Source: Thermoproteota archaeon
Lineage (GTDB): Archaea > Thermoproteota > Thermoprotei_A > Sulfolobales > Ignisphaeraceae
DNA length: 64,000 nt
Direction: 5' to 3'
Assembly (NCBI GenBank): GCA_030550585.1
Contig: JAUQPB010000002.1
Coordinates: 325,184-389,183 of the forward strand
Shown here: positions 42,257 through 50,147 of the stretch, piece after piece
Numbering within the stretch: the first letter of the stretch is position 1
Layout of the letters: every line of letters begins with the position of its first letter
Made by a program: the position numbers and the translations under genes
Notes under the pieces: generated by a model
What the model saw: only the letters and a program-made list of their open reading frames with translations
Told to the model about the DNA's origin: nothing
Database searches by the model: none

Positions 42257-43147
42257 CTATTGTGAATCGCTAGACTGTGTATATCCTAGCTTTGGGCCTT
42301 TCTCTAAAGTCTCCAACTTTTTTGGCTCTACATGTATAACAATATCGATGTTGTGTTTCTCTCTAAGCTCGTTCTCAACTTTATCCACAATCTCATGTGC
42401 CTTGTCTATAGTTGTCTCTGGAGGCAATCTAATGGTTGCGTCGCCGTGGAAACTGTCTTCAAATACTCTTCTAATCCTTATCTCACCCACATCAGAAATG
42501 CCATATCTGAGCAGGGTGCTCCTCACAATTTCGATAACATCTCTTGGTGTGTGGTCGCTCACAGCATATATAATTTCCTTCAAGCTCTTAGCAATCTCCA
42601 CAAAAAGATATGATGTTAGTGCTACAGCGCCTGCAAAGTCTATCATATAAGATATTGTTGCGCCCATGAAAGAGGTTGCTATGGCCACACCACTCTCTAT
42701 AAACTCTATCGATGTGAATCTAGCGTACAGAATGGATAGACTCCCAAACCTTCTTGTAAACAGTATGGCAAGTGTGTAGGGGATCAAGGCCATGGCAGCA
42801 TAAACAGACGAGGAAACAGTGACAACATATCTAGACGCTATACTCTCATACAGATCAATGGCTATGACCCCCGCAACAAATGAGTACAGCGAGACCGTGA
42901 ATATCGCCCCGCCAAGAGCGTACCTCGCATGCCCATAGCTGTGATCGGTGTCAGGAGGCTTCAGACTCTCTCTAAAAAACTTGTAGATAGCCAAAACAGA
43001 GACTGTATTAGCTATAGAGGTCAGTGCATCCACGAAAACAGATTTCGAACCACCGACAACACCACCATAAACCTTTAGCAAGCCACCAAAGGCGCTAAGC
43101 ATTGACACAATGATGAAAGCTGTGGTCGAGGATCTCTCACTATACAA
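42257..43147 (-). CDS. cation diffusion facilitator (CDF) family metal exporter
   Basis: 296 residues: six membrane segments, the metal site SVFVDALTSIANTV in helix II, DTDHSYGHARY in the following loop, and FIESGVAIATSFMG / IDFAGAVAL in helix V, then a cytoplasmic ferredoxin-like domain ending with DIVIHVEP. CDF proteins export Zn(II), Fe(II) or Mn(II) in exchange for protons. Paired with the ZIP importer downstream, it suggests control of one divalent metal. In helix V the second Asp pair is E/S and D/A, close to but not identical with zinc transporters. Confidence 0.85.
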   Translation of the reverse strand: MYSERSSTTAFIIVSMLSAFGGLLKVYGGVVGGSKSVFVDALTSIANTVSVLAIYKFFRESLKPPDTDHSYGHARYALGGAIFTVSLYSFVAGVIAIDLYESIASRYVVTVSSSVYAAMALIPYTLAILFTRRFGSLSILYARFTSIEFIESGVAIATSFMGATISYMIDFAGAVALTSYLFVEIAKSLKEIIYAVSDHTPRDVIEIVRSTLLRYGISDVGEIRIRRVFEDSFHGDATIRLPPETTIDKAHEIVDKVENELREKHNIDIVIHVEPKKLETLEKGPKLGYTQSSDSQ

Positions 43148-43259
43148 TGAGACAGCACCAAAGGGTGTGCAATCAAATCATAGCGAATAGCTGGCTAGAA
43201 CCAATAAAAGCTTTATACACCTTTGACAGACCTCCTCACCACAAAAAAGTGGGATATTC

Positions 43260-43350
43260 GATCACAGCCTTGGCTCCAGCCTCATCGAAGAAAGCCAGCC
43301 TATTTAAGAGGTGCCGTTGTCGCTGGCTAGCCGGGTGAAAAACGTGATCT
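43260..43350. repeat. long imperfect hairpin, possible structured RNA or element end
   Basis: GATCAC (43260-43265) pairs with GTGATC (43345-43350), CTTGGCT with AGCCGGG (two G-U pairs) inside it, and AGCCAGC with GCTGGCT further in, giving a hairpin of about 91 bases that is richer in G+C than its surroundings. It lies between the CDF gene and VapB. The function is unknown. Confidence 0.35.
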
Positions 43351-43455
43351 AGGAGATCCATTGTCGTTGAATTGAAATTCAGTTGGGTGTTTGCTGTGGG
43401 AAAGCTATAGAAAAGCTTTATTAGTTTGTATACAATCTGTTTACTTGGTGATGGT

Positions 43456-43686
43456 ATGAGCACTGTGATCAGTGTTAGGGTGCCAAAATGGGTTAAAGAG
43501 AAGCTCGATAGATATGGAATAGACGTTGCCGAGCTTGTCAGGAAGAAACTTTTGGAGGAGGTCGAAAGGATTGAGCTAGAGGAAATAGAAAAACAATTGG
43601 ATGTTCTTAGAGAGAGACTGAAAAACAAGATAGATCCGTACGAACTTGTGAGAATTGTTGATGAAGAGCGTTGGGAGAGGCGATAA
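43456..43686 (+). CDS. VapB-like antitoxin
   Basis: 76 residues: an N-terminal ribbon-helix-helix (VISVRVPKWVKEKLDRYGID, then VAELVRKKLLEEV) followed by a charged helix that would wrap the toxin. ATG 43456 has GGTGATGG just upstream; ten in-frame codons before it are not conserved. It is followed after four bases by a VapC gene that needs a frameshift. Confidence 0.78.
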   Translation: MSTVISVRVPKWVKEKLDRYGIDVAELVRKKLLEEVERIELEEIEKQLDVLRERLKNKIDPYELVRIVDEERWERR

Positions 43687-43690
43687 TGAG

Positions 43691-44153
43691 GTGTACGTCA
43701 TTGATGCAAGTGTCTATACACCCTTGATTGCTGTTTGTGGTAGGGGTCTGGTCAAGGCTGTGAGAGCTTGGCTTTGTATTACTTGACCTCACAGTTTATG
43801 AGGCATGCAATGCTTTTTGGAGAGAACACAGCAAGTTACATAAGATAGATAGAGATGAGACTGTCCAAGCGTGTGCTATTTCTAAGAATCTAGCTCGATA
43901 TGCAAAACTATACAGTGTTGTGGATCTAGATGTTGAAGAGGTTATGAGAATAGCTATTGAGAACAACATCACATTCTACGATTCATCCTATATAGCATTG
44001 GCTCAGAAACTCAAAACACCCATATCCACTGAGGATAAAGACATCATATCAGTAGCCCCTAGATATGGTGTGAAGATTATACGACTACACGAATTAATGG
44101 ATCTGATAAAAAACCTGTGGCTAAGGGCACTGCATAGCGGGGGTACTGGATAG
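43691..44153 (+). pseudogene. VapC (PIN domain) toxin gene with a single frameshift
   Basis: Frame 1 from GTG 43691 gives VYVIDASVYTPLIAV (first catalytic Asp) and ends at TGA 43784. The rest, LLDLTVYEACNAFWRE, FYDSSYIALAQKL and STEDKDI, lies one base over and runs to 44153. The switch must happen between 43764 and 43783. All catalytic acids survive, so the lesion is recent, an error in the sequence, or a site of recoding. VapC toxins cut RNA. Confidence 0.8.
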
Positions 44154-44181
44154 CCTGTTGCAAGCTAGCCACCTTTGGTTT

Positions 44182-44676
44182 TCAGATCCCAATTCTATAG
44201 TGAACCACTTTCGCGTGGGGGAGGATAGCCTTAATTGCTTTAACAACGTCTTTGTTGTCGTCCCAGACCTCGGCTATCTCACATCCACTTTGGATAAGCC
44301 TCTTTATGATCTCTGCTTTGAGCTCATAATCCTTCTTATAGCTTTTCGCAGGTCTGAAGAATATCTCGTCGTATGGGATCCCAGCATCTCTAAGCTGCTT
44401 GACTGTATAATGCTTTTGTGTGTCCTCCCTCCTCCCGGTGACAATCACTATTCTGTAGCCCTGGCCCTTAAGGCTCTTGACATACTCTACAAGCTCTTTG
44501 TTCGGCACATCCAAATGCATGTACCTGTCGCTCAGAAAGCAGTTCCAGAACAGGCTTCTCCTACCCCTCGGTATAGAGTCCACAGAACCAGCACCAGCCT
44601 CAGCCAAGCACAGCTCAAGCCTCTTACTAACATCAAACAGAACACCATCCAAATCAAAAACAGCGCACCTAGCCAT
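44182..44676 (-). CDS. HAD-superfamily phosphatase
   Basis: About 164 residues: VFDLDGVLFD (motif I), IVIVTGRREDTQKHYT (motif II), a lysine within KKDYELKAEI (motif III) and EVWDDNKDVVKAI (motif IV). The size and the DDN end resemble the phosphatase domain of polynucleotide kinase-type HAD proteins and related acid phosphatases. ATG 44676 follows AGGTGG; an upstream ATG at 44691 is also possible. Substrate unknown. Confidence 0.75.
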   Translation of the reverse strand: MARCAVFDLDGVLFDVSKRLELCLAEAGAGSVDSIPRGRRSLFWNCFLSDRYMHLDVPNKELVEYVKSLKGQGYRIVIVTGRREDTQKHYTVKQLRDAGIPYDEIFFRPAKSYKKDYELKAEIIKRLIQSGCEIAEVWDDNKDVVKAIKAILPHAKVVHYRIGI

Positions 44677-44699
44677 AAAACCACCTAGCATCTCCTAAG

Positions 44700-45038
44700 A
44701 AAATGTTTGTCTGGAGTACACAAGCTATAACCCTGGTTGCCCAACACTTTTCTGCAAAAGGCAATACACGGTCATGAACTTGAGATATGCACTGGTGATA
44801 GATGTTGCTGTAAAGCCCGAAAACAAGTGTTTTTGCCCAGCACAACTATAGCAATAGTGTTGATCTGTATCAAATGATGTAAACAGTAGCTACCATGTCT
44901 TGATGTTTGTAGGCTGTGCACTTCCAAGCTTTTAAAAAGTAGTGAGTATAATCATATAACTTTATTATAATATTGTATAGTATGGTTGTTACGGTTGTTG
45001 TCTGTTTGTTATGCTATTACCTCTGAGTGTTCTAGGTA
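44700..45038. other. intergenic region before the pilin-like operon
   Basis: No gene seen. A/T-rich sequence from 44940 to 44985 may hold promoter elements; the likely promoter of the operon is CATTTAAAAG at 45069-45078. Confidence 0.35.
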
Positions 45039-45092
45039 TTGCGCAAAGTTTTTAGTCCTAGTATACACCATTTAAAAGTTGGAGTATGGCGT

Positions 45093-46277
45093 ATGTATAC
45101 AAACAGACATCTCCTCAGGGGGCTGTCAGAGCTAAATGCTATAGTTATTCTACTTGGTCTTTCCATAGCTTTCTCAATGGCTTTTTTCGTCTATATCAAT
45201 AGTGATTATGCCTCAGGTCAGACCAATGCACAGATCTATAGAGTTGTCGAAAACGAGAAGATGAACACACTGATAAAGCTTGCATCGGCAAGCGGGGACT
45301 CTGTTACCCTGCTCCTCAAAAAATTTGGCGGCACCAACACAATATCTTTCTTCATATACAACGGCACGGCCTACGACGACTGCTCCAAGATTGTGAAGAG
45401 CTTGGTCGGGGGTGCCATTACCTATGTCAACACATACAATGTAGACGATATACTTGTTGTGCCAAGCGATGGCAGGGGAAACCCCTACAGCTTCCGCTAC
45501 TATGCGAGGTCAATGGGATATCCAGACAGCGGCAAAATAACTGTGTGCACCGTTGGACTCAGTGGAAACACTGTTGCTGTTCTAACAGGTGGTGGCCTCC
45601 AACCGCAGTACCAAGGCTATAGCTACACAGTGCTTAATGCTAATGGGCGTAAGTGGAGAATGTTCGGAACAATAGAGTTTACAGTAGCTTATCTAGGCAA
45701 CCCCAACGGGACTCACCTAGCATATAACGGGACTTGGATACAGCTTAGAGTGGGGGACAGGGTCAGAATAGATGTAGACACGCAAACAGGCAAGATAGAC
45801 ATGACCCCGCAGACACTGCCCAACGGAAAGTTTGGTGCATGGATTCTCTCGCTTAATGTATTTGCCAAGGCTGTATACCTAAACGGCGCTCTCATAGCCC
45901 AAAACGTGCTCGTAGAAATGGTAAAATCTGAGGTGGCAATCGACCTCGGAAGCCTGTCCTCCTCCATAAGCATAGAGATATACCCCAGTCCACCAGGCTA
46001 CACAAAAATTACGTATGGGGGTCAAACAATTCTTGACGACTGGAACAACAGCAAATACATAAGGGTATCTGGGTGGGCACCAATCATGTCTAATGGATCA
46101 GCCCAGCAGATGGTTCTTCAGCTAGATAGTGGAAACCTCTATGCCCAGGGCTTTGCCTACGCCATATATATAGGCAATAAGCCTTCCTATGGTGTTGATA
46201 GACTGGTGCTCTTTGTTGTGACGTATATCAATAACAGGCCCTATTTGGTCGACGTATATGGCTATAGACTCAGCTAG
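45093..46277 (+). CDS. secreted type IV pilin-like protein
   Basis: 394 residues. It starts with a class III (prepilin-type) signal: RHLLRG-LSELNAIVILLG, where cleavage would follow Gly10, then a hydrophobic helix into FSMAFFVYI. The mature part is extracellular, about 360 residues, rich in Asn/Thr/Gly and beta strands, with several N-x-S/T sites. Its middle (SFRYYARSMGYPDSGKITVC) resembles that of the next protein. At this size it is larger than normal pilins. The frame continues upstream to 45039, but ATG 45093 places the signal correctly and is preceded by GGAG. First gene of a five-gene operon. Confidence 0.65.
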   Translation: MYTNRHLLRGLSELNAIVILLGLSIAFSMAFFVYINSDYASGQTNAQIYRVVENEKMNTLIKLASASGDSVTLLLKKFGGTNTISFFIYNGTAYDDCSKIVKSLVGGAITYVNTYNVDDILVVPSDGRGNPYSFRYYARSMGYPDSGKITVCTVGLSGNTVAVLTGGGLQPQYQGYSYTVLNANGRKWRMFGTIEFTVAYLGNPNGTHLAYNGTWIQLRVGDRVRIDVDTQTGKIDMTPQTLPNGKFGAWILSLNVFAKAVYLNGALIAQNVLVEMVKSEVAIDLGSLSSSISIEIYPSPPGYTKITYGGQTILDDWNNSKYIRVSGWAPIMSNGSAQQMVLQLDSGNLYAQGFAYAIYIGNKPSYGVDRLVLFVVTYINNRPYLVDVYGYRLS

Positions 46278-46340
46278 GTTTTTTATCTTTCCAAGCCTTT
46301 TACATAGTGAGAAGGGTTTGTGTGGGTGGTGGGTAGGTTT

Positions 46341-46988
46341 ATGAGGGGTCAGAGCGAGCTTCTATCAACTTTTGTTATCATAGGTGTGGCTGTGGTTATA
46401 GGCGTTGCCATGATAAGCTATTTCGTTCCTCTGGTCTCTACATATAGAAGCAATGTTGATCTTGCTAGCTATCTCCAGAAAGAGGCTTCGAACAACCTCA
46501 TCAACATAGTTTCCTACGATGATGCCTCCTCGAGTCTGTGGATTCTTCTTAAGAAAGCTGATGGCTCCTCTACAGACTTTTTCATAGCTGTTGATGTGAA
46601 TGGGAGTTTTCTCAACTGCTCAAAGGTTCTCGTCTATAATGTGACTAGAGACAGCAATGGGATTCTATGCGACTCTAAAGATAGTGACTGTGCTAAGGCT
46701 GTGGAGGTTTTCAGGGGATCTCTAAACAGGGTTTATATACCGTGGGGAGGGGCTATAAGCAGCTACCTCTCCTACGCCAAGGCGATGGGCTACACATCGA
46801 GTGGTGACATGCCCATTTGCAGAGTTTGGAATGTCTGTAGATACACAGCCAAAGCCGGTCTATGCGGAGAGAGCACAATAGCCCAGCTACAACTGGGTGG
46901 CACAACAACAAAGGTAAGGATACTTGTGATTGCATTCTACAGCAACACACCCTATGTGGTTGGGATACACGAGGTGGCTCTCAGATGA
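46341..46988 (+). CDS. secreted type IV pilin-like protein
   Basis: 215 residues. Signal MRG-QSELLSTFVIIGVAVVIG with cleavage after Gly3; QSE is the classic +1 to +3 of archaeal pilins. The extracellular part contains five or more cysteines (for example in NCSKVLVYNV and ICRVWNVC) that may form disulfides. SYLSYAKAMGYTSSGDMPIC parallels the protein at 45093. ATG 46341 has GGTGGTGGGTAGG upstream; the frame opens to 46320. It overlaps the next gene by ATGA. Confidence 0.65.
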   Translation: MRGQSELLSTFVIIGVAVVIGVAMISYFVPLVSTYRSNVDLASYLQKEASNNLINIVSYDDASSSLWILLKKADGSSTDFFIAVDVNGSFLNCSKVLVYNVTRDSNGILCDSKDSDCAKAVEVFRGSLNRVYIPWGGAISSYLSYAKAMGYTSSGDMPICRVWNVCRYTAKAGLCGESTIAQLQLGGTTTKVRILVIAFYSNTPYVVGIHEVALR

Positions 46989-48631
46989 GGGGCCAGGCAA
47001 ATGTGATAATAGCAACTGTATTCTTCTCACTACTCCTCATACTTGTCATACCCCTGGTACTCAGCATGTTCTACACAGCCTCATCCAGGCAGCCAATCTA
47101 TGAAGACCCCGTCTACAAATCCCTCTCAATCTCACTAAAATCTGTTGGCCAAGACATCACAGCATTCTACAATGCCTCCAACTCAATGCTGTGGATATCA
47201 AATACAGGTGGGGGGGACATAAGAATAGAGAAGACAATTCTATACATATCCTGCCCCAGCGGAAACACATACACCAACTACTACATAAACACAAAGACTG
47301 GTCTTGTAATACCCTCTGGAGAAACAGTACAGCTAAAAGTCAACGCCACACTACCCTGCCAAAACCCTAACACAAAGTCCTTGTACCTTATCACAAGCGA
47401 GGGGGCTGTCATAAGTGCAGCAGTTCTAACACCACAAGACCTCCAAGCAATGAGGGGCCAAAGGCTAAACACTACACTGCCCGCCAGCCCAACAGCAGCA
47501 AAAACAATTCTGCCAGTAGCTGTATCTACTCAAGACACAATATGGAACATATCCATTCTGAGACAAAAAGGCTTCGAAATATACACACTAGACAGCATGA
47601 CAAACCCGACAAAGATCATGCCCTACACAAACCTATCCAAAGGAATGAGGGGAGGGACAACAACAACCTACATATGGAGATTGCGAGACGTATTCGAGAG
47701 AACCAGCATAAGCATATCCAACCAATATGTAAGATGCATCTGGATAGGCTACGACCCCAGAAACACATCAAGATATAACATAATCATAACAACACGCTCA
47801 ATCCAGATGAGCATTGGAGGAACACAGTATTCAACGAGTACAAGTACATACACAAGGATAAAGATATACGGCTTTACACCCAGAACCCCCAACGGAATTC
47901 TAAGGCTCACAGATACGAGACTTGGAAGTAATGTGTGGATTAAAAGACCCGACCAAGATGTTGCCGAGTACACATTTTTGTCGTCTGGACAGCAGCAGCC
48001 TGGGCAGATCGTCACATTGGATGGAACAGCAGATAGAATTGAGGTATACACTCGTGAGACTGGCACGGAATCTGGGTACAACCCCTACACAATGCTTATG
48101 AATACCGATGGCAGTAGGGCGGCAGGGATACTCTTTACAACAATAGATAGAACTTACGGTGGAAGCTTGTTCAGTTTAAACGAGGGATACGATAGTCTCA
48201 TCGATTATTCGACCCTTCCACTGGTTCTTGTGTACAAAGGATTTGCAGTGTATAACACGAATAGCTCAGCTGTTGTTATAGCTGTTAACTACAGGTTCCA
48301 CGATAACGAGGGTTTAGATGCTGATGGCGTGACTGTGGATAGTCCAATAATGTTTGTTGGCCTGGTTAATGAGAGTGGATATGTCTATAGCTATAGGAGC
48401 TACACATTTAGGGAGCTCACAAGATATGAGGACACCTATCCACCAACAGCACAAGCCCAGAGCAGCTTGGTGTTTATAACCCTTCCGCCTAGGGATCAGG
48501 GTGTGAAGAAGTTCTATGTGTTTGTAGCAATACAAGATCCCTATAGCTACAATCCCTATAGCTACAACTATTATGACGACGTTGACTTCACACTCTTTAT
48601 AGAATCCCTAGTGGTGTTGCCTGTGGGGTAG
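46985..48631 (+). CDS. large secreted type IV pilin-like protein
   Basis: 548 residues. Signal MRG-QANVIIATVFFSLLLIL, with cleavage after Gly3. The frame is open far upstream to 46862 inside the previous gene, but the ATGA overlap and the signal fix the start at 46985. After an N-terminal region with a CPSG cysteine pair, the C-terminal ~220 residues form a domain shared with the next two genes: ADRIEVYTRE, then VNYRFHDNEG, and the end VAIQDPYSYNPYSYNYY followed by DVDFTLFIESLVV. Probably anchored in a pilus-like or surface assembly. Confidence 0.65.
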   Translation: MRGQANVIIATVFFSLLLILVIPLVLSMFYTASSRQPIYEDPVYKSLSISLKSVGQDITAFYNASNSMLWISNTGGGDIRIEKTILYISCPSGNTYTNYYINTKTGLVIPSGETVQLKVNATLPCQNPNTKSLYLITSEGAVISAAVLTPQDLQAMRGQRLNTTLPASPTAAKTILPVAVSTQDTIWNISILRQKGFEIYTLDSMTNPTKIMPYTNLSKGMRGGTTTTYIWRLRDVFERTSISISNQYVRCIWIGYDPRNTSRYNIIITTRSIQMSIGGTQYSTSTSTYTRIKIYGFTPRTPNGILRLTDTRLGSNVWIKRPDQDVAEYTFLSSGQQQPGQIVTLDGTADRIEVYTRETGTESGYNPYTMLMNTDGSRAAGILFTTIDRTYGGSLFSLNEGYDSLIDYSTLPLVLVYKGFAVYNTNSSAVVIAVNYRFHDNEGLDADGVTVDSPIMFVGLVNESGYVYSYRSYTFRELTRYEDTYPPTAQAQSSLVFITLPPRDQGVKKFYVFVAIQDPYSYNPYSYNYYDDVDFTLFIESLVVLPVG

Positions 48632-48642
48632 AGGTGGTGTGG

Positions 48643-50142
48643 ATGAGGAGACTGTCTAGAGGCATTTCAGAAGCTGTTGCTGTTGTCATAGCCTTTGCCA
48701 TATTGTCTGTGGCTATGCTATATCTGCTCACAAACCTCTTGTTAGTGCCTGTGGCCGAGCAGAAAGCTGTTGAACTACCCCTAGGCTATTCAGATGAAAG
48801 TCTCGTGCTGTTTGTTGCAGGTGGGAATCTGATGGTGAAAAACGTTGGCTCTGTGCCTGTGCACATAAAATATATTGTAGCTATAAACATGTCTTCTAAT
48901 AGCAAAGTTTTGTTGAATTCGCTTCGCAGTACACAATGCAACTTCAATGCTTCTAACGCTGTCATCAACCCTGGGGGGACAGCAGCTATCACTTGTGCAA
49001 GCGGCTATGCACCTCTAGCTGTTGTTACTGAGAGGGGTAGGGTGTTCTCCATAGACCCGAGGTTCTATGCCATAGCTATTGGGAGAAGCTATGGAATACC
49101 CATGACAACGGTTTATGGCGGAATAATGTTCACATCATCGTCAGGCCTTCTCAAATTTCTAGAGAATAAGACTATGATGTATAGCGGGGCTGTGAACACA
49201 TCGATAAAAATGGATCTCTATCTCAACACATCGGGAAACATAAATGCAAACTTAAACGCAGCACTCATATTAATTGGCCTGAACCCTGCTAACAACAAGC
49301 TGAACATGCTGATTATCGGAAGTGGCAGTTTGGGTAGCGGCCAACAAATAACTGTAAATAGTGGTAGTGTGGACTTGAGCAAAGTTGCTATGTATAGGTA
49401 TAGGCTGAAGATAGAGAACTTCTCGGGAACAATAAGCCCAAATCTGGGGCCAGGTATATACCCATGCTACATAAACTTTAGCAGAGGTTGCCAGCTAACA
49501 ATAAACGGTAGAGCAGATAGAATTGTTCTCTATACAAACTCCTCTAAAATCACTGGAGGTATTGTTGGTCTAGACCCATACATATTTGTTGGAGATCTAA
49601 ATAAAAATGGCAATGTGGAGGTGGTTTTTGTTACCCAAGACTTCTCTACAGGCAATAGCAATAGTGTAAACGATGTTCTTACAGTCTCTGTTCTTACAGT
49701 CTCTGGTCGGCGGCAAACATATGTTGATGCAACTGTAAAGCCTGTTAGGCTAGTCTTTAGTGGGACACCCATAGACAGTAGCAGGTATAGAATGGCGATT
49801 CTGAGTCTCGGCATGTTCTTCTGGGACAACTCTGAAGATGATGTTCAGGACAACGATAACAGGGTTATAATGAGGGTTGGGCTATACGATGCTGTGAACA
49901 AGTCTTTTGTGTATAGCACATATCTAAGCTACTACGAGCTTAATAGGTATAGGAATGTAAAACCCTTCTCCATATCGTATATAACGAAGGACTTTATGAT
50001 ATATGTGCCCAACACCGGCCGCACATACTATGTTGCTGTGGAGATTGCAGACCCATATAATGTTGAGGGTGCTAGAAATGATGCAGATATAATACTCGGT
50101 TTAGAGTATATAGGTATAGCCCTGTCTGTATATAGTGGGTGA
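48643..50142 (+). CDS. large secreted type IV pilin-like protein
   Basis: 499 residues. Signal LSRG-ISEAVAVVIAFAILSV, cleavage after Gly7. The C-terminal domain repeats the pattern of its neighbours: ADRIVLYTNS, YIFVGDLNKNGNVEVVFVTQD with a D-x-N-x-N-G-x-x-E calcium-loop-like stretch, FFWDNSEDDVQDND, VEIADPYNVEG and DADIILGLEYIGI. The ATG 48643 is chosen over GTG 48634. It overlaps the following gene by GTGA, so translation is coupled. Confidence 0.65.
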   Translation: MRRLSRGISEAVAVVIAFAILSVAMLYLLTNLLLVPVAEQKAVELPLGYSDESLVLFVAGGNLMVKNVGSVPVHIKYIVAINMSSNSKVLLNSLRSTQCNFNASNAVINPGGTAAITCASGYAPLAVVTERGRVFSIDPRFYAIAIGRSYGIPMTTVYGGIMFTSSSGLLKFLENKTMMYSGAVNTSIKMDLYLNTSGNINANLNAALILIGLNPANNKLNMLIIGSGSLGSGQQITVNSGSVDLSKVAMYRYRLKIENFSGTISPNLGPGIYPCYINFSRGCQLTINGRADRIVLYTNSSKITGGIVGLDPYIFVGDLNKNGNVEVVFVTQDFSTGNSNSVNDVLTVSVLTVSGRRQTYVDATVKPVRLVFSGTPIDSSRYRMAILSLGMFFWDNSEDDVQDNDNRVIMRVGLYDAVNKSFVYSTYLSYYELNRYRNVKPFSISYITKDFMIYVPNTGRTYYVAVEIADPYNVEGARNDADIILGLEYIGIALSVYSG

Positions 50143-50147
50143 CGCAC

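Noticed and set aside
43236..43628. 130-codon open frame on the minus strand over VapB, ending FDEAGAKAVIEYPTFLW
   Set aside because: It is antisense to a well-supported VapB and has low-complexity Ser-rich sequence; the end lies in the hairpin region and could not be assigned.
44158..44688. 176-codon open frame opposite the HAD phosphatase
   Set aside because: The minus frame carries all four HAD motifs; this one has none.
44860..44935. ATGATGT and TTGATGT resembling C and C' boxes
   Set aside because: No CTGA boxes between or after them.
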